DNA from: Buxus sempervirens | Taxonomy: Eukaryota; Streptophyta; Magnoliopsida; Buxales; Buxaceae | Assembly (NCBI GenBank): GCA_947561395.2 | Contig: OX387185.1 | Coordinates: 17,696,366 to 17,760,365, forward strand | Reading direction: 5' to 3' | Length of the DNA stretch: 64,000 nucleotides | The notes under the pieces: model-generated | Databases searched by the model: none | Told to the model about the DNA's origin: nothing | What the model saw: only the letters and a program-made list of their open reading frames with translations | Part shown: positions 43,430-55,901 of the stretch, in pieces | How positions within the stretch are numbered: the first letter of the stretch is position 1 | How the letters are laid out: every line of letters begins with the position of its first letter | Program-made: the position numbers and the translations under genes

Positions 43430-46413
43430 TTCCCTTAGATGGGGGAATCCTCCTTTACTTTCTTGCTCTATATTCTGATTCTGCCTTCTCCAACCTCTTG
43501 GTTTAAACCCCAATCTTGCTTTAGGGATAAGCTTCTTAGCCCTTATTGGCTCCAACCTTCCTTGTAAGTTGACACCCAAACCTTTCCCTGGATGGAAATT
43601 GTATTTTCTTAGCACTTTTCCCACCATCTTTTCAGCACAGGTCATCTTTCCTTCCTTATCCTGATATCCCACATGTATGAAATTGTTCAATCTCAAATTT
43701 GAAAGAGTGAAATGCAATTTTGTGGACAGTAATCTCGACATTAATAAAGGGTACATCAGGTGGCACTATTGGAGGTATCAAATTCTTAGCTAGGATAGTT
43801 AGCACCTTTTGTCCTCTTATATACTTCACCCTTTGGTGAAGAGTGGATTGTATTGCCCTAGCCGAGTGTATCCACGGTCTTCCTAGGAGCAGATTGAAAG
43901 CTGCTAGAATATCCATCACTTCAAATGTGATGTTAAAGATATTGGGTCCAATAGTGACTGGTAGTTCAATCTCCCCTAGGGAGTGTGTTTTAGAGCTATC
44001 AAAAACCCTTACAATCCTCCCATTTTGTTTGATCTTGGATTGATCCAAACCAAGCTTGGCAAAAGTGATTAATGGGCAGACATTTAAGACTGACCCATTA
44101 TCAATTAAAACTTGTGCTATCATACTGCCCTTATAAAGCACAGTGATGTGCAAAGGGTCAACATGATAACACCCACCTGGGCTTATCTTAATTTCTGAGA
44201 AACTTATCACATTGTGAGATAAGATTTAGCCAACCATTTTGCTTAGCTGGTTTGGATCAATAGCTTTGAGCACATGTGCACTCTGAGGCACATTTAATAA
44301 TGAATCCCTATGCTTTTTAGAATTCAGCAAAAGTCCCAGTATTGAAATCTGAGCAGGGACCTTATTTAACTGATCGACAATATTGAATTCACTCTTTTTT
44401 ATTATTTTTATAAGATCAGCTGTCTCATTTTCAGCAACCTGGGAAGTGTCTTCCCCTGCTTTTGCTTTTCCTTTCAATTTTGTCTTCTCTTCGGCTTCTT
44501 TTCTTTCCTTTTCAACTTCCGATTCTTTTTCTTTTTCCTCTTCTCTTACACACCTTTCAGATCTCATCACGAGGTTCACCTCCTCCTGGTTTTGTATCTC
44601 GACCACTGGAACTGTGGTTGTGATGCCTTTGCTATAATTCCATGGCATGGCTGATTCTAACTAATTGGGCTTTGGAACATTTATCACCAGTGGGGGAAGT
44701 TTGGATTTACATGGAAAAGCCGGGGTAGAAGGAATATCTATAACCAAGGGTGGGAGTTGCTTTGATTATGAAGATAAGGGAAATGAAGAGGTAACTGAAG
44801 TGGTGAGATGGTCATAGTTGATGACCAAGGGTGGCTTTCATGGATTGGAGGGAGAAAAAGTAGATGGAATGCAATTAATAATCAGAGGAGGCCTCGCAAT
44901 ACTTACTTGGGCCATAAGAGAGGAAGCTCGGTCCAATGAAGAGTTAATATGCTCGGCAGCACAATCATTTTTTTTAGTAATAGCATTGATTTCATCTCCT
45001 CTTTTTCCCTGGTAGAAATGAACTTTAACCAAAGTCCCTATGGGAGCAATTAGCTAAGATGGGTCAAAAGTTCTTTGAATGGAAGAGATGGCTACAACCG
45101 AGTTGGACGGGCTTGCCCCATTGTGATAAGGCAATGGATTCTGCCCAATGTCATTTCTGGAAGGGGTGGATGCAACTGTATTGAAGGATAAGGCTTTTTG
45201 ATCCAGTAGGTCCTGAACAGCATGTTTTAAATGCCAGAGTTGTCAGCAGGGTGTCCTGGTGCACCCATATAAAAATCACAAGTAACCGAGGGATCAAAAT
45301 TCCTCCCCTTAGACGCATTTGGGTTCAGCTCCTTTAGGGTTACAGAGCCCGCCTTCAGTAATGTTGGTAATAGCTGGGAAAGTGTTAGAAGAATAGGAGT
45401 GAAGACTCTATTCCTTCTTGTTGCCATCCAGGCATCTCTCTCTTCCCTAGTGAAAGCCCTCTTCTGATTTGCAGGCACAGATGGAGAGAAATTGACGTTG
45501 AGTGGAGTTTGATGAGTGGTTTGTGGCTGCTGCGTCTGCTGGGGTGCAGGAATATTGATGTGGAGTGGTTTTCTGGGAGGAGGAGCTTGTACCAGGTTTA
45601 CTTCTCCTTCTTTATTGTTCCCATTCTTTTTCATCCCATTCTCCTTCTTCTGTGCAAAAGATTCAGAAGGATCTGATTGTCCAGTCATAGCAGAGCAATC
45701 AATTATCTTTCCTGATCTGACCTCGTCCTCAATCCGGTAGGCCACTTGTACTAGGGCTGCAAAGTTGGTAGTAGTCTAACCCACCAAATGATTGTAAAAA
45801 GGCTGCCCCAGTGTGCTAATGAATGTTGAAAGCATCTCTGGCTCCAACATAGGTGGCCTGACCTGAGAAGCAATCTCCTTCCACCTCTTGGTGTATTGCC
45901 TCACAGATTCGTCATTATTTTTGCTCATCCTCATCACATCGTACCTATCTGGCACAATCTCAGAATTGAACTTGTATTGGGCCAAAAAGGCGTCAGCCAA
46001 ATCCTTCCATCTTCTGATCTTCCCATGGTCCAGTGTGGCAAATCACCTCAAAGCAGACTCAGTCAAACTCCTCTGGAACAGTTGAATCAGAATGCCGTCA
46101 TCCCGGCCAAATTGGCATAGAGCCCCGCAATAGAGCTTTAGATGGCTCATAGGGCAGCCAGTGCCATCGTATTTTTTAAAGTCTAGGCACTTGAATTTGG
46201 CTGGTAGGCATATATCTGGGTATAGACAAAGGTCTTTAAAGTTTGTCCCTCCATAACTGTTCACCCCTTTCACTTCTCTCAGTTCTTCCTGAATCATCTC
46301 CAACTTATGCAAGAATTTCCTTTCCATTTCCTCCCTCACTCTTTCTTTTTCCTTCTCCTTCTTAGATTCAATATTACATTCCCTGATCAGTATAGGTTCA
46401 GGGACAGGTTCAA
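43430..46413 (-). pseudogene. C gag-protease segment
   Basis: Minus-strand match to D's gag-pro: G-patch-like segment (HPGKGLGVNLQG) near 43590, protease motif LIDNGSVLN near 44100, knuckle-like CDFYMGAPGHPADN near 45260 and the gag domain at about 45780-46200. It ends at 46413 where H is inserted. Broken, several breaks. Confidence 0.85.
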
Positions 46414-46916
46414 TGTAAAATCCAGGATTTTCCTAAAATAAAGTAAATTAAATAAGCCTAAATATTGATAAGTTAAGATTTAATTTAGGTATTGGAGGAA
46501 TAATATTATGATCCAAAGATATATTAGTAACTAAATGAATCAACAATAATTTTGAGTAATTAGGAATTTAAATAGTGGCTTCATTTAAATAGGAAAGAGC
46601 ATGGTTGATTTAGATAAATTGGGAGAGTGACTTAAATATGAATGTTGGAGAAGATAGGTATTAATCCAAGTACATTATATGGTTAAAATTGATTTGAGAA
46701 TAAGAGGAGCTTTGGGGTTTTTTAGTAATATTTTAAAATATGAAATTAAATTAGCATGAAAATAAATTAAAATAAATCCATCTTTTGTATGAGATACTTA
46801 AAAGAGGAATTAGAAGGAGGGTTAAGATAAGAAGGTTTCCAATTAAGAGTGAGAATCCTATTTAAAAGGTCTCCTAAACCTAGTGGGACTTCTAATTAAG
46901 AGAGCTTATAAAATGG

Positions 46917-46923
46917 GAGGTCT
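46917..46923 (+). promoter_or_regulatory. TATA box of H's LTR
   Basis: TATAAAA followed by TGGGAGG, about 500 bases from the LTR start, with AT-rich sequence before and GA-rich sequence after. Confidence 0.5.
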
Positions 46924-47052
46924 AAGAAAGGTTTAGGGTTTTTAGCAAGTCAAAAATAATGAGAAAAGAGAAGAGAATTCGTGCTTGGGCTTGGAGAAAA
47001 ATAAAGGGAAGAAGAGAGGAGAGAAAAGAGAGGAAAGAAAAGAAAAAGGGAG

Positions 47053-47440
47053 GTGCTGCAGAGGTCTGACCAGCATACTTTGAATGACGATCTTCAGAGA
47101 TCCAGTCGTTGGATCGTCATGAAATTTAGAGGTTATGATCTATATATGAGATACTTTAATCTGAACCGTGGAGATTGGATTTGGATGAGTCTAAGGTGGT
47201 ACGAATTAACCCAGAAGTTGGTGGAAAATCAGATTTAGAAAGAAAAACGAGTTGCAGAGATGGCCGACTAGCCAACTTTGAACGACGCGATAGGAAGATC
47301 TTACCGTTGGAATGTACTGAAATTTTAGGGTTTTGATTTACACATGGAGGACTTCACACTGAACGGTGGAGATTGGAATTGAAGAAGTCTAGAAGGGTGA
47401 TATCGAGCTCCAAAATGGGCACAGAAGAAGTTATGAAAAA
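47053..47440 (+). repeat. Diverged ~200 bp tandem duplication in H
   Basis: 47053-47235 and 47265-47440 share phrases in the same order: CTTTGAA.GACG, GATCTT, CGTTGGA, GAAATTT, a TTTGAT/TATGAT step, GAACSGTGGAGATTGG. The copies differ at many sites, so the duplication is old. Confidence 0.65.
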
Positions 47441-47794
47441 TCTGGGTTCATCAAAAAGGCAAGTAGCAAACACTTAGAAAACTGGAGGAATTGCATGATT
47501 TTCGTGTTTTATTATTTATATATATTATGAGATGATTTAGAAACAAACCATGTTCATTTAGACAAGGATTTTCGTAGGTGTTATATGTTTGTTTGGGGTT
47601 TTCTCTAAAACTGTTAAAGTATGGTTATATGATTAGTTTTGATACGATTTGATTTATAAATGAAGTTTTATATTGTTTAAATTGTTCTAACATGTTTATA
47701 AAGTGTTTTAGAATGATTTAGAATGGATTTGGTGCATTGGAAATTGAGTTGTCGAATTTTTATTGGTTTTAGCAACTTTTCGGATTTTCTTCGT

Positions 47795-47975
47795 ATCGGG
47801 CCGCTCGAGCAGTTACTCGAGCGCCTTTTTGTATTCTTCAAAACCCGAGAGCTATTTTCCCAGATTGAACTATCGCCTGAATAGTCGCTCGAGCGACTCA
47901 TCGAGCGACCAATCCTGAAACGACCACGTTGTATGGCCGTTCGAGCGCCCAACTGCCGCTCAAGCGACCAGTCTG
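47795..47975 (+). other. CGCTCGAGCG word cluster in H
   Basis: GCTCGAG, CTCGAGCG, CGCTCGAGCGAC, TCGAGCGACC, TTCGAGCGCC and GCTCAAGCGACC occur in 180 bases. They form palindromic CpG-containing words comparable in kind to those of the other elements, with a different core. Confidence 0.6.
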
Positions 47976-48376
47976 TCAGATTTTGGAAATTTTGCCTTTC
48001 AACCTAGTTTTTCACTACGGAACTGTTCTTATCCATTTTAACCCATGTACCCTCAAGTTTGGAGCATTTGGAGATTGTTTGCATTGGCGGATGTTTAAAA
48101 TTCATTTTTATAATAAATTTGGGTAGATTTTACCAAAGAGGCTTTTCAACTTAATACATTTGTTCCAAACGATTCTATTCTTAACCAGACTTGATTCTAA
48201 GAGTTCATACACCTGTATTTGGTCTATCTTGACATGTTTTGAGTTCCGAATGATTTTACATATACCTGGATTATTTTACCCATTAAAACCGTGATCTTGA
48301 GGCATGTATTTGACTCCACTTGTGTGGGTTTTTGGGTCACAGTTGTGACAAGGTAGGTGCCTGGTTTATTGTTTCC

Positions 48377-50810
48377 TGTGAGACATGGAAATGTCACCTA
48401 AGATGACTTTTGATATCGTCACGCGGGGATCGATAAAAACAAAGAGTCGCCACCATCCAAGTTAAGGTGTGAATGGACACCAAATGGATCATAAATGCCA
48501 AATAGAGCCAAAAATAGCTCTAATACAAGGGGAAAATCCAGAGATCAGGTATGGGGAATTAGTTATGAGTGAGGGAAGGTGTTAGGCACCCCCACCCATT
48601 CGTACAAGACGGTTGCCACATGTTTACCTTCATACTAAAGATTGCTTGCTAATCAAAAACAGACAAAGGATGCTTAAAAGTAAGCAAAATGTGTGTGATT
48701 ATTCCATATGAGTAGTCCAATGAATTTGGACTCTCTTCATGGATATACCACTTCTATAACTTCATGAATGAGTCCAAATCAAAGTAAAAATGAAGAAAAA
48801 TCAAGCTAAGGTAAATCTAAAAAAATCAGGTTGTAAGAACTTGAAGACTTCGATCAACCATAAATCACTTGATTTAAATCCAAATCAAATGAAACCAAGT
48901 CCATTTGATAGCTGGTATGAAATAGAATATTTAGTAAGAAAATCATCTCATTCCGATTTAAAACAAGAGAGTAACACACTACGAAAATCAGTTGTTGTTA
49001 CTCAGAGAAAAGCGACGAGTAAGCATTTTGGAAATCCTATTTGTGGAGTTTGGCTCCATATAAATTCATAAAAACTTGCATGGATGAAGTATATGATGCC
49101 ATATTTCAAATGAAATAGGTCTTACACCAAACTCCATCCATTTGTGACTTGTGTGTCCTCTTGAACATGCCTAGAGGATCACAGATTAACCCAGAACTCT
49201 GTTACAGAGCCACTCTGAGTCAATCAAACACACAAACCACAAATAAGATCAAAATCTATTGAAACCAATTGGAATGGAAAATAGACTCCTCAAGGAAAAC
49301 ACAGATACTAAAATCACTCAAAACGGATTAAAATGGAGCAAATGGTACACAATCAAAGCGGCAAGTTCAGCAATCTGGACTGAACTGACTTGCCGAGTTT
49401 GAACAGATGGTGTCAAAAATTGGCTCTATAAAAATGCATGAAAATTTCCAGATAAAAAGTAGGCTTTTCCATCTATCACATGTCTTTGAAATCACTAAAA
49501 AATTCATCCGGAGGATGAAGTTATAAGCATTCTAAGACAGGCCACAGATGCTGCCCTGTTTTGAAGATTTTGAATAAAAGGCCAAAATCAGTGCATGTGT
49601 GCAATTGGATTCGACCAAAACAACTGAAAACCATAAAAAAAAGCCTCATGAAGTTTTAAAATTCATTCTAAAGCCAATGATCTCAGATTTCCCATATTAA
49701 ACATGGAAAATCCAAGATCTAGCTTATCCTTGCAAAACACAGTGAAAAGTGTGTTTTGTGGTGATGGAAATCATATTTCTAGGAGAAGGTTGGAGTCCAT
49801 TGCTATGAGAGCATGGATTCGTATATCTTCTCCAGAGACAAATACACAACATATCAGAGAAAGCAACCATAGGCTCAAAATAATCAATGCACATGCTCTT
49901 CATCGTATGAGGGTTCTAAGCCTATAGGATCCATTCCACCTTATTTTTTCTAAGGCTCTCTCTTCACGTTTTACGGCTAGATAGAATTCCCATGTACTTT
50001 AGAAGAGGTTTGGGGCTACAAAACAATCAACCACAGGCTTTACACTACAGAAAGGTAGAAGTTGGGAGGTTGTTGGAATGTAAAGAGGAAACCAGAAATC
50101 TAAAGAGGAATTTACCTTAGGTAGCTTGAACTTTGAGTAGACAATCCAGCAGAGTTTCCCTCCTTCTTGCAGAGCTTCAATGCTTCAAATTGCCAGCCAT
50201 TTGCAAGAGGAGGAACCCTCTATTTATAGGCACAACCAAGGGCATTAAAGTCCCAAGGGTATGCCCAAAAATCCCTCTAGATTGTACCAATTCAAGTTAA
50301 AGCCTTGAATTGTTGTAAATCTAGAAGTTTCGAAGGGTAAAAAAAGGAGTTCAAGTCCCTGAGAGAGAGGTAATATGCGTAAATAAGGCTCAGAGATCGA
50401 GCCTTTTTGCGAATGCACGAAACAAGCAAAATTGCATACACAGTGCGGTTTCCATAAAACCGTCACTTTATATGCAGTTTTCATACAAATTCACCTCAAC
50501 CGCACATACAGGGCGGTTCCAATTCAGTTACGCTCCTCATGATTGCTGTCGATGTGGTCTAATTGCATAAGCTTCTAGAAGCCACGTGGCTGCTCATGCA
50601 AGAAGCATGAACCTCAACTGTGCTGTGTGTGCGGTCGAAACCGTATACACAGGGCGGTTGAAACCAAATTCCCAAAAACCGCATATATAGTGCGGTTAGC
50701 ACCATTTTTGAGTATTTCTGAATTTCTGACATATGTCGCAGCTCAAATAAAACATTTAAAATTCATTTTGATTGTTCGCTCACATTGAAGTGCAATTTGG
50801 GGTGTCTACA
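48377..50810 (-). repeat. 3' LTR of element E (2434 bp)
   Basis: Element sense: starts TGTAGACACC (50810), ends GTCTCACA (48377), as in D. The first bases, the segment around 50031-50060 and the PBS-like decamer (48443-48452) align with D; much of the rest is diverged. TATA on the minus strand at 50221-50229. Confidence 0.88.
50437..50705 (-). promoter_or_regulatory. ACCGCATA/TGCGGT palindrome cluster upstream of E's LTR TATA
   Basis: Facing words AACCGCA and GCGGTT, 7-10 bases apart with ACA/TATA-like spacers, recur around 50437-50465, 50503-50520, 50630-50660 and 50682-50700. It has the position of D's TATCCGG cluster but a different word. Confidence 0.72.
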
Positions 50811-50822
50811 ACTGCCCCCTCT
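50811..50822 (-). promoter_or_regulatory. Polypurine tract of E
   Basis: On the minus strand AGAGGGGGCAGT directly before TGTAGACACC. Confidence 0.82.
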
Positions 50823-51154
50823 TAGCTGGAATTGGAATCAATTAACAACGGAGAGCGAAAGACCCGCAAATTGTGCTTCCCAAGATTATGTCCACTTAAT
50901 CATGACTTGCAAGAACTTCAAAATATGATTTTTGGAAAAAGAGTTTGTTTAGAAGACCTGCTGAAAAGTCCCTAACCTTAAGGGGCAAATCCTCTTCTCG
51001 CGTCTCACAGAGCACTCGTGGCTATGAAGTGAGATTTGAGCAAATTTTTTAAACAAAGGTTGATAGGGTGGTGGTTCTTGCAATTCACAACTATCTTGGA
51101 CACAAATCTCTTGAAAGAGAGTGGAAAAAGTTTCGAAAATTCATTTTTTGGTGC

Positions 51155-51262
51155 TAACCGTATTGAACATGCGGTTTTTGGCCATTTCAATATCAACCGC
51201 TCTGTCTATGTGGTTCTCTAGGTTGCATATAACCGCGACCGTGACCGCGACTCTTCACTTTA
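51155..51262 (+). promoter_or_regulatory. Likely promoter of E's antisense PMD gene
   Basis: One facing pair AACCGTAT/ATGCGGTT (51163-51180) lies upstream of GACCGCGACT followed by CTTCACTTT (51243-51262), the element shared with D's PMD promoter. Confidence 0.5.
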
Positions 51263-51411
51263 CCTTTGCAAAACCCTGGAACTCCGTTGCTCTCTGTTTG
51301 CTCTTGCGACCGTAGTTTTCTTCCAGTTTTCGATCCCTTCTTCTTCGGTGAGGCTAATTGCTCTCCGGCGACCTCTGTTTTTCCGGTGATCTCTATTTTT
51401 CTTCCGGCAGT

Positions 51412-51537
51412 CGGTAAGTTCCGTGACTGCCGCCGCCGTGGCCTTTCTCTTGCCGCTTGGGATTTCTCACTTGTCGGTAAGTTCCGTGACTGCCGCCGCC
51501 GTGGCCTTTCTCTTGCCGCTTGGGATTTCTCACTCGC
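51412..51537 (+). repeat. Perfect-looking ~63 bp tandem duplication in the E PMD leader
   Basis: GTCGGTAAGTTCCGTGACTG and the following ~43 bases are repeated head to tail. Each copy carries GGTAAGTTCC, a good splice donor, so the duplication doubles a donor site in the presumed untranslated first exon. Confidence 0.8.
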
Positions 51538-52754
51538 AGGCGCCCACCAACATTGAGTCACCTCCCTTTTTCGGTGGTGCCGATTGTCTGCTCTCGAAGC
51601 CCCAGTGAGACAAAGATTACAAAGTCTCTTCTTTTCGACCGGAACAAGTAGGTGGCTGAACACACATTTTTTCTTGTAAACACTCAATCCGAAAATCTGT
51701 GCATGTGTCTGCTGATTGAATGAACTTGTTTTAGGCATGGATTTGATTCCTCGTTCTTGATTGAGAAGAATCCCCAAATTTTCATATGCTCCTTTGTTTG
51801 AATTGATCTGAACTCGACCATGACTTGTATTGCTCAGATTTATGGCATGATTTTGGTTATTTGCTCTTGATCGAGAGAGACCCCCCATTTCTGTGCTTGC
51901 CGACAGCATAGGTTTATCTGAATAACAATTTGTGATTCTTTTGAATGCCAACGCTGTCGATATTTCCAATTTCTGTATCTATTCATGCTACTATGCATCT
52001 GACTTCTCTTGGTTGACATTCCACCAAGAAATGCATGATCTTTGCTTGTTACTGATCATCTTTGATGCAGTGTAGCTAACCACTTCTTCATGTCTATAGC
52101 ATGCTTTGATTTTTTCTAAGAGATACTGTGTACGCACACTTGAATGCATCTGCTTCTCTTTTGAAGGCATGCTTTAGAATTGTTTTTCTTATCTCTTGGA
52201 CTTACTGATTTGCCATCATTCCTGCATGCTTGAATAGTTTTATGCTGATTTGAGCATGCCTTGATTACCTTTTGCTGCCTTCCTTTTATGAACCTGGAAA
52301 CGGAACAATTCAGCGGTTTAGAGACTTTAAGCAATTTTGTAGACACGTTAGAGTTCTACAACCTTTGGAAATGAAATTAGGAATCCTAAAAGCTCCTCTC
52401 GAAGTCTCTCTCTCTCTTCTTTTTTTTTTCTTTTTTGATATAAGAAGGATATCTAGGAATTTTACTTCCTATATATAATTCTTATATATATTATGAATAA
52501 TAAGGATAACAAAAAAACAATAGTAAAGACTAAAAGAAATCCAATCCTAGTTTGGTCGGGCACTTTTTGGAGTGCTTCTTCCGATTTCTATTTTTCTGCA
52601 AACCAAGCAAATTTGATTAGTCTAGAGAAAAGCAATATGAAAGAAAACATGAAAGAAAATCTAATGACTTTAAATGTAAAACAAAGCCTAAAAAATTTAT
52701 GACTTTAGATATAAGAAAGTATAATGAATTTCTCCCTGTAATTTGATCCTGTAG

Positions 52755-55362
52755 ATGGGCCGCACCCATCGTGCTTCTCGGGGTCCCGCAGATGAGCCTT
52801 CATCTTTGAGGGTTCGGAGGGATCCAGCCGATGTGGCATCTTCCTCTAGGGCTGAGTAGGACCCTGATCTTTCTTCTCCAAGCAGTCTGGAGGTCTCAGA
52901 TTCAGATTCTAGAGCTTCTGGGGGTTCGCGAGAGCCGACCCCTGAGGTATTCTCTTCTCCTTTTTTAAAAGACCAGGCCTTTCCTTTACAACCTTTAACC
53001 TGACCCCATCCTGTTTGCATTTCTAGCCTACTGTCGAGGTTCGAGGTTGCAGCGGAGCTCGCCGTAGAGGTAGGGCAGAGGCCCGGGCGCCTCGAGTTGG
53101 TATTCCTACTGGGATAGCGGATCAGATCCGAGATACTCCTCTTCTCCACGATCTGAGAACGCACCCTTCGGCGGGCGTCAGAGCTGACATTCCCCTTGTT
53201 TATCCGTCTTCCCATTATCGTGGGAGCTGGGCTCTTTTCGCTGAGATGGTGGCAGGATGTTCGATCCCTTTGCGCCGAGTGATGGGCTGTTTTGGGTTTG
53301 GCCCCTTCATCACTATTACCAGCGTTCGTCAGGATCGAGCTCTGATAGCGGCTATGATGGAGCGGTTTTTCCCGGAGACCCTGAGCTTCCATCTGCCTGA
53401 TGTAGAGATTGGGATTCGTCCTTCTGACTTTGCTCTTATTATTGGGATTAGGATGATTGGAGATGTCATCATTGAGTTGGATAGGCCGGCTGATTTGGAG
53501 ATTGCCGAGCTTCTGGGATATGATGAGATGCCAGTGGAGGCGTGGGACACGAGTAGGATCACTCGCCTTTCCCGGACTTGGTTGAGGGATACCTTCTTGG
53601 CGAGGAGATACGGTACTGTGGCAGTGGAGCATCCCAGCTTCCCGGTGGCCTTCCGCTTCCTTTTTCTCTTGATGATGGGGTCGTGCTTCTGCTTGGAGGA
53701 TACCACCTCAGTCAGCCCTCATTTCCTGAGTCTTCTCAGGGATTTACCTCGAGCGAGGGACTACGCTTGGGGCCAGCTTGTCTACGGCACCCTGTTAGCG
53801 GGTTTGGGGCGAGTGGTCTCTGGTCTGTCCTCTCCCAGAGGTGCTGGGGTTGGCTGCAGGTTTTTCTGGCCCTTCTTGCAGGTATGAATTCATTTTTCTT
53901 TTCTTCTTTTTTTTTCTTTTTCTTTTTTCTTAACTTCTCTTTTATTTTTCTTTTTTCTTTTCTTTCTCTTTCAGTTCTTCGCTCGGGTCTATGTGGCCCA
54001 CTTTCGCCCGACCTCCACACTGCCTGAGGGGACATTCCCTGTGGCTCGTAGATGGAGTCAGATTCGGTGCGACTTTGAGAAGAGTCGCCCTAGGTCGGCC
54101 AGGGCTCACTTGGACAGGACCTTCAGGAGAGAGGTAAATGCTTTCACGGATTCCTTTTTTATCAATCCTTATTTTCTCTTTTTTCAAGAATCTAATATTC
54201 ATCTTTGTTTATTTTCAGCTGTCCGTCCCCCGTTTAGACGGCCTTCATGATGAGTTGGGCTTTTAGCCATTTGTGGATGAGGCGTTCGCTCTAGATCAGC
54301 GACGTCAGAGGTACCCCTTCTTCATCGGCCAGCTGGGTAGTATATGGTACCTTGGTGAGCGCTTCTACTTCCAGCACACCGGCGAGCTCCGTATCCCTGT
54401 GGCTCAGAGATCGGAAGGGTGGTGATCCGCCTATATGATACCACTGTATGAATCTCGTCCTGCTCTATTCTTTTTAGCTTCTTCCTTGTTTGAAATTGCT
54501 AATGTCCTTTTCTTCTCATTTCAGGAGGCACAGTTAGGGGAGATTCGAGCTCGATATGCGGATCTAGAGCGCCAGCTGGCAGAGAGAGACGCTGCTATAG
54601 TTGAGAGCGATGTCATCATCACTGGGCAGGCCGCTCTTATTTCTGATTTTCGGGCTCAGCTAGCCAAGGCTCAGGGCCAGGCAGGGCCTTCACGGGCTCA
54701 GGTCATCCCTCTATCCCTTTCGGTTTCTGTTTTTTATCTTTTATTTTCTCTACTTCTGATCAGGATTTTTCTGTTTTCAGGAGGACGTGGCAGCCTCACC
54801 ATCCAGCTCCCGTACCCTATCTCTTTTTGTAGAGGCTGCAGAGATCCCGGAGAGAGATCCGGAGATAGTGGCCGAGGCTACTTCTGCTGCCGTTCCTGAG
54901 CTAGCTGACCTGCCGGAGGTTACCTCTATGCCTGAGAGTGCTCCTGAGCTAGAGACTGTGCCTGTATCCGCATCTGTTGAGCCGGAGGAGGATCCTGTGA
55001 TTGCCACTGAGCCAGAGGAGGGTGGTCTTGAGGTTTCTGAGGTCCCTGAGGCAGCCGAGCCTGCGATGGAGGCGGACTTGCATGATGTGCCCGAGCCTGA
55101 GGTGGCAGAGGTCCGTGAGATATCAGAGCCCATAGACGTTGATTCATCTCCTGCTGCTGAGGATTCTCGGGTTCTGGACTTGGTCCCCTTGGCGACCGAT
55201 ATCTCAGTTTCTTGCTTCATGGATCTTACCCATGATGGCTCGGATGATCCAGTTCCAGTCCCTTCAGTCGAGCCGGCGCTTCCAGTCGATCTGCCTCCTC
55301 CTGCTGGTCCTTTTGCTCTTGCTGGCCCATCTTCTCCTGCCAGCCCACGTTTCTCAAATTAG
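52755..55362 (+). pseudogene. Antisense plant mobile domain (PMD) gene of E
   Basis: The ATG follows an acceptor directly (CCTGTAG|ATG), the same arrangement as D. Early introns fall where D has them: about 52947-53026, 53882-53974 and 54134-54218. The second exon has the PMD signature MMERFFPETLSFHLPDVEIG and a GIRMIG turn. Further on are a heptad-like segment and a long Glu/Pro/Val/Ser-rich acidic region ending near 55362. Broken, several breaks. Its agreement with D in gene order and intron places shows that both descend from one captured gene. Confidence 0.7.
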
Positions 55363-55654
55363 GTTTTTATTCGACGGCGACGGCAAGGCGGAGGCTATGG
55401 GGATTGACCTGTAGGAGATAGATTTAGATTAGGATTCTTTTCTTTCTACATTCGACACTTGTATATATAAAAAAACTGATGTATTGATTTGCATATGTAT
55501 ATAAAAGAGAAAATTATTCATTTTTTGCTTCTTTTCTTTTATTTTTTTGCTTTTTATTTGTTTCCATCATGATATAACTGCTATACAGGTAACAAGTATC
55601 TTTGAAAAACATGACTTATTAAAAGAAGGAGAAAAAAAACTGTTTTTGTGCAAA

Positions 55655-55770
55655 TCCGCACATACAGGGCGGTCATGCAAGGACCGCACTTGTCCCTCGG
55701 TTTTTAAACTCCGCGTAAATGTAACTGCGCATTGGACGCTGTTCAGGCACGACCGCTGTGAGTATGCGGT
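55655..55770 (+). promoter_or_regulatory. ACCGCA/TGCGGT words upstream of E's antisense DUF7745 gene
   Basis: CCGCACATACAGGGCGG here is also found in the LTR cluster (about 50504-50520). ACCGCACT and GTATGCGGTT follow. The position matches D's TATCCGG cluster before the same gene. A TATA box is not obvious (TTTTAAAG near 55786). Confidence 0.62.
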
Positions 55771-55901
55771 TTGTGCCCTTTTGCGATTTTAAAGCCGCGA
55801 ATCGCGGGCAGAACATCACTTTGACGTATTGCTTAGGTCATAAACCCCTCTTTAGCGATTTTTCTCTCTCCTAGCTGCCTTTAATCCACTTTTGACCATC
55901 A

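Larger units (their letters stand above)
15747..46413 (-). mobile_element. Element C: old minus-strand Tat element, interrupted host of the stack
   Basis: C is recognised by close similarity of its fragments to D. Integrase to RT lies at 15747-18149, the rest of RT and the linker at 41239-42185, and protease and gag at 43430-46413. It is split by D (between two CCCGT copies), by an LTR piece at 42186-43429 and at both visible ends by G and H. Broken, with several breaks besides the insertions. Its LTRs lie outside the window. It must be older than D, G and H. Confidence 0.85.
46414..48376 (+). mobile_element. Element H: LTR (5' part) of an unassigned element, inserted in C's gag
   Basis: C's gag stops at TTCAA (46409-46413) and a sequence starting TGTAAAATCC follows. 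It is AT-rich, has a TATA box at 46917-46923 and a GA-rich leader-like stretch. It is cut at 48376 by E. There is no coding content. The layout resembles chromoviral LTRs, but the family is not certain. Confidence 0.55.

Noticed and set aside
51193-51969. 258-residue minus-strand frame with a repeated Arg-rich segment
   Set aside because: The repeat is the 63 bp DNA duplication. The plus strand here is the leader of the PMD gene, and no domain is recognised.
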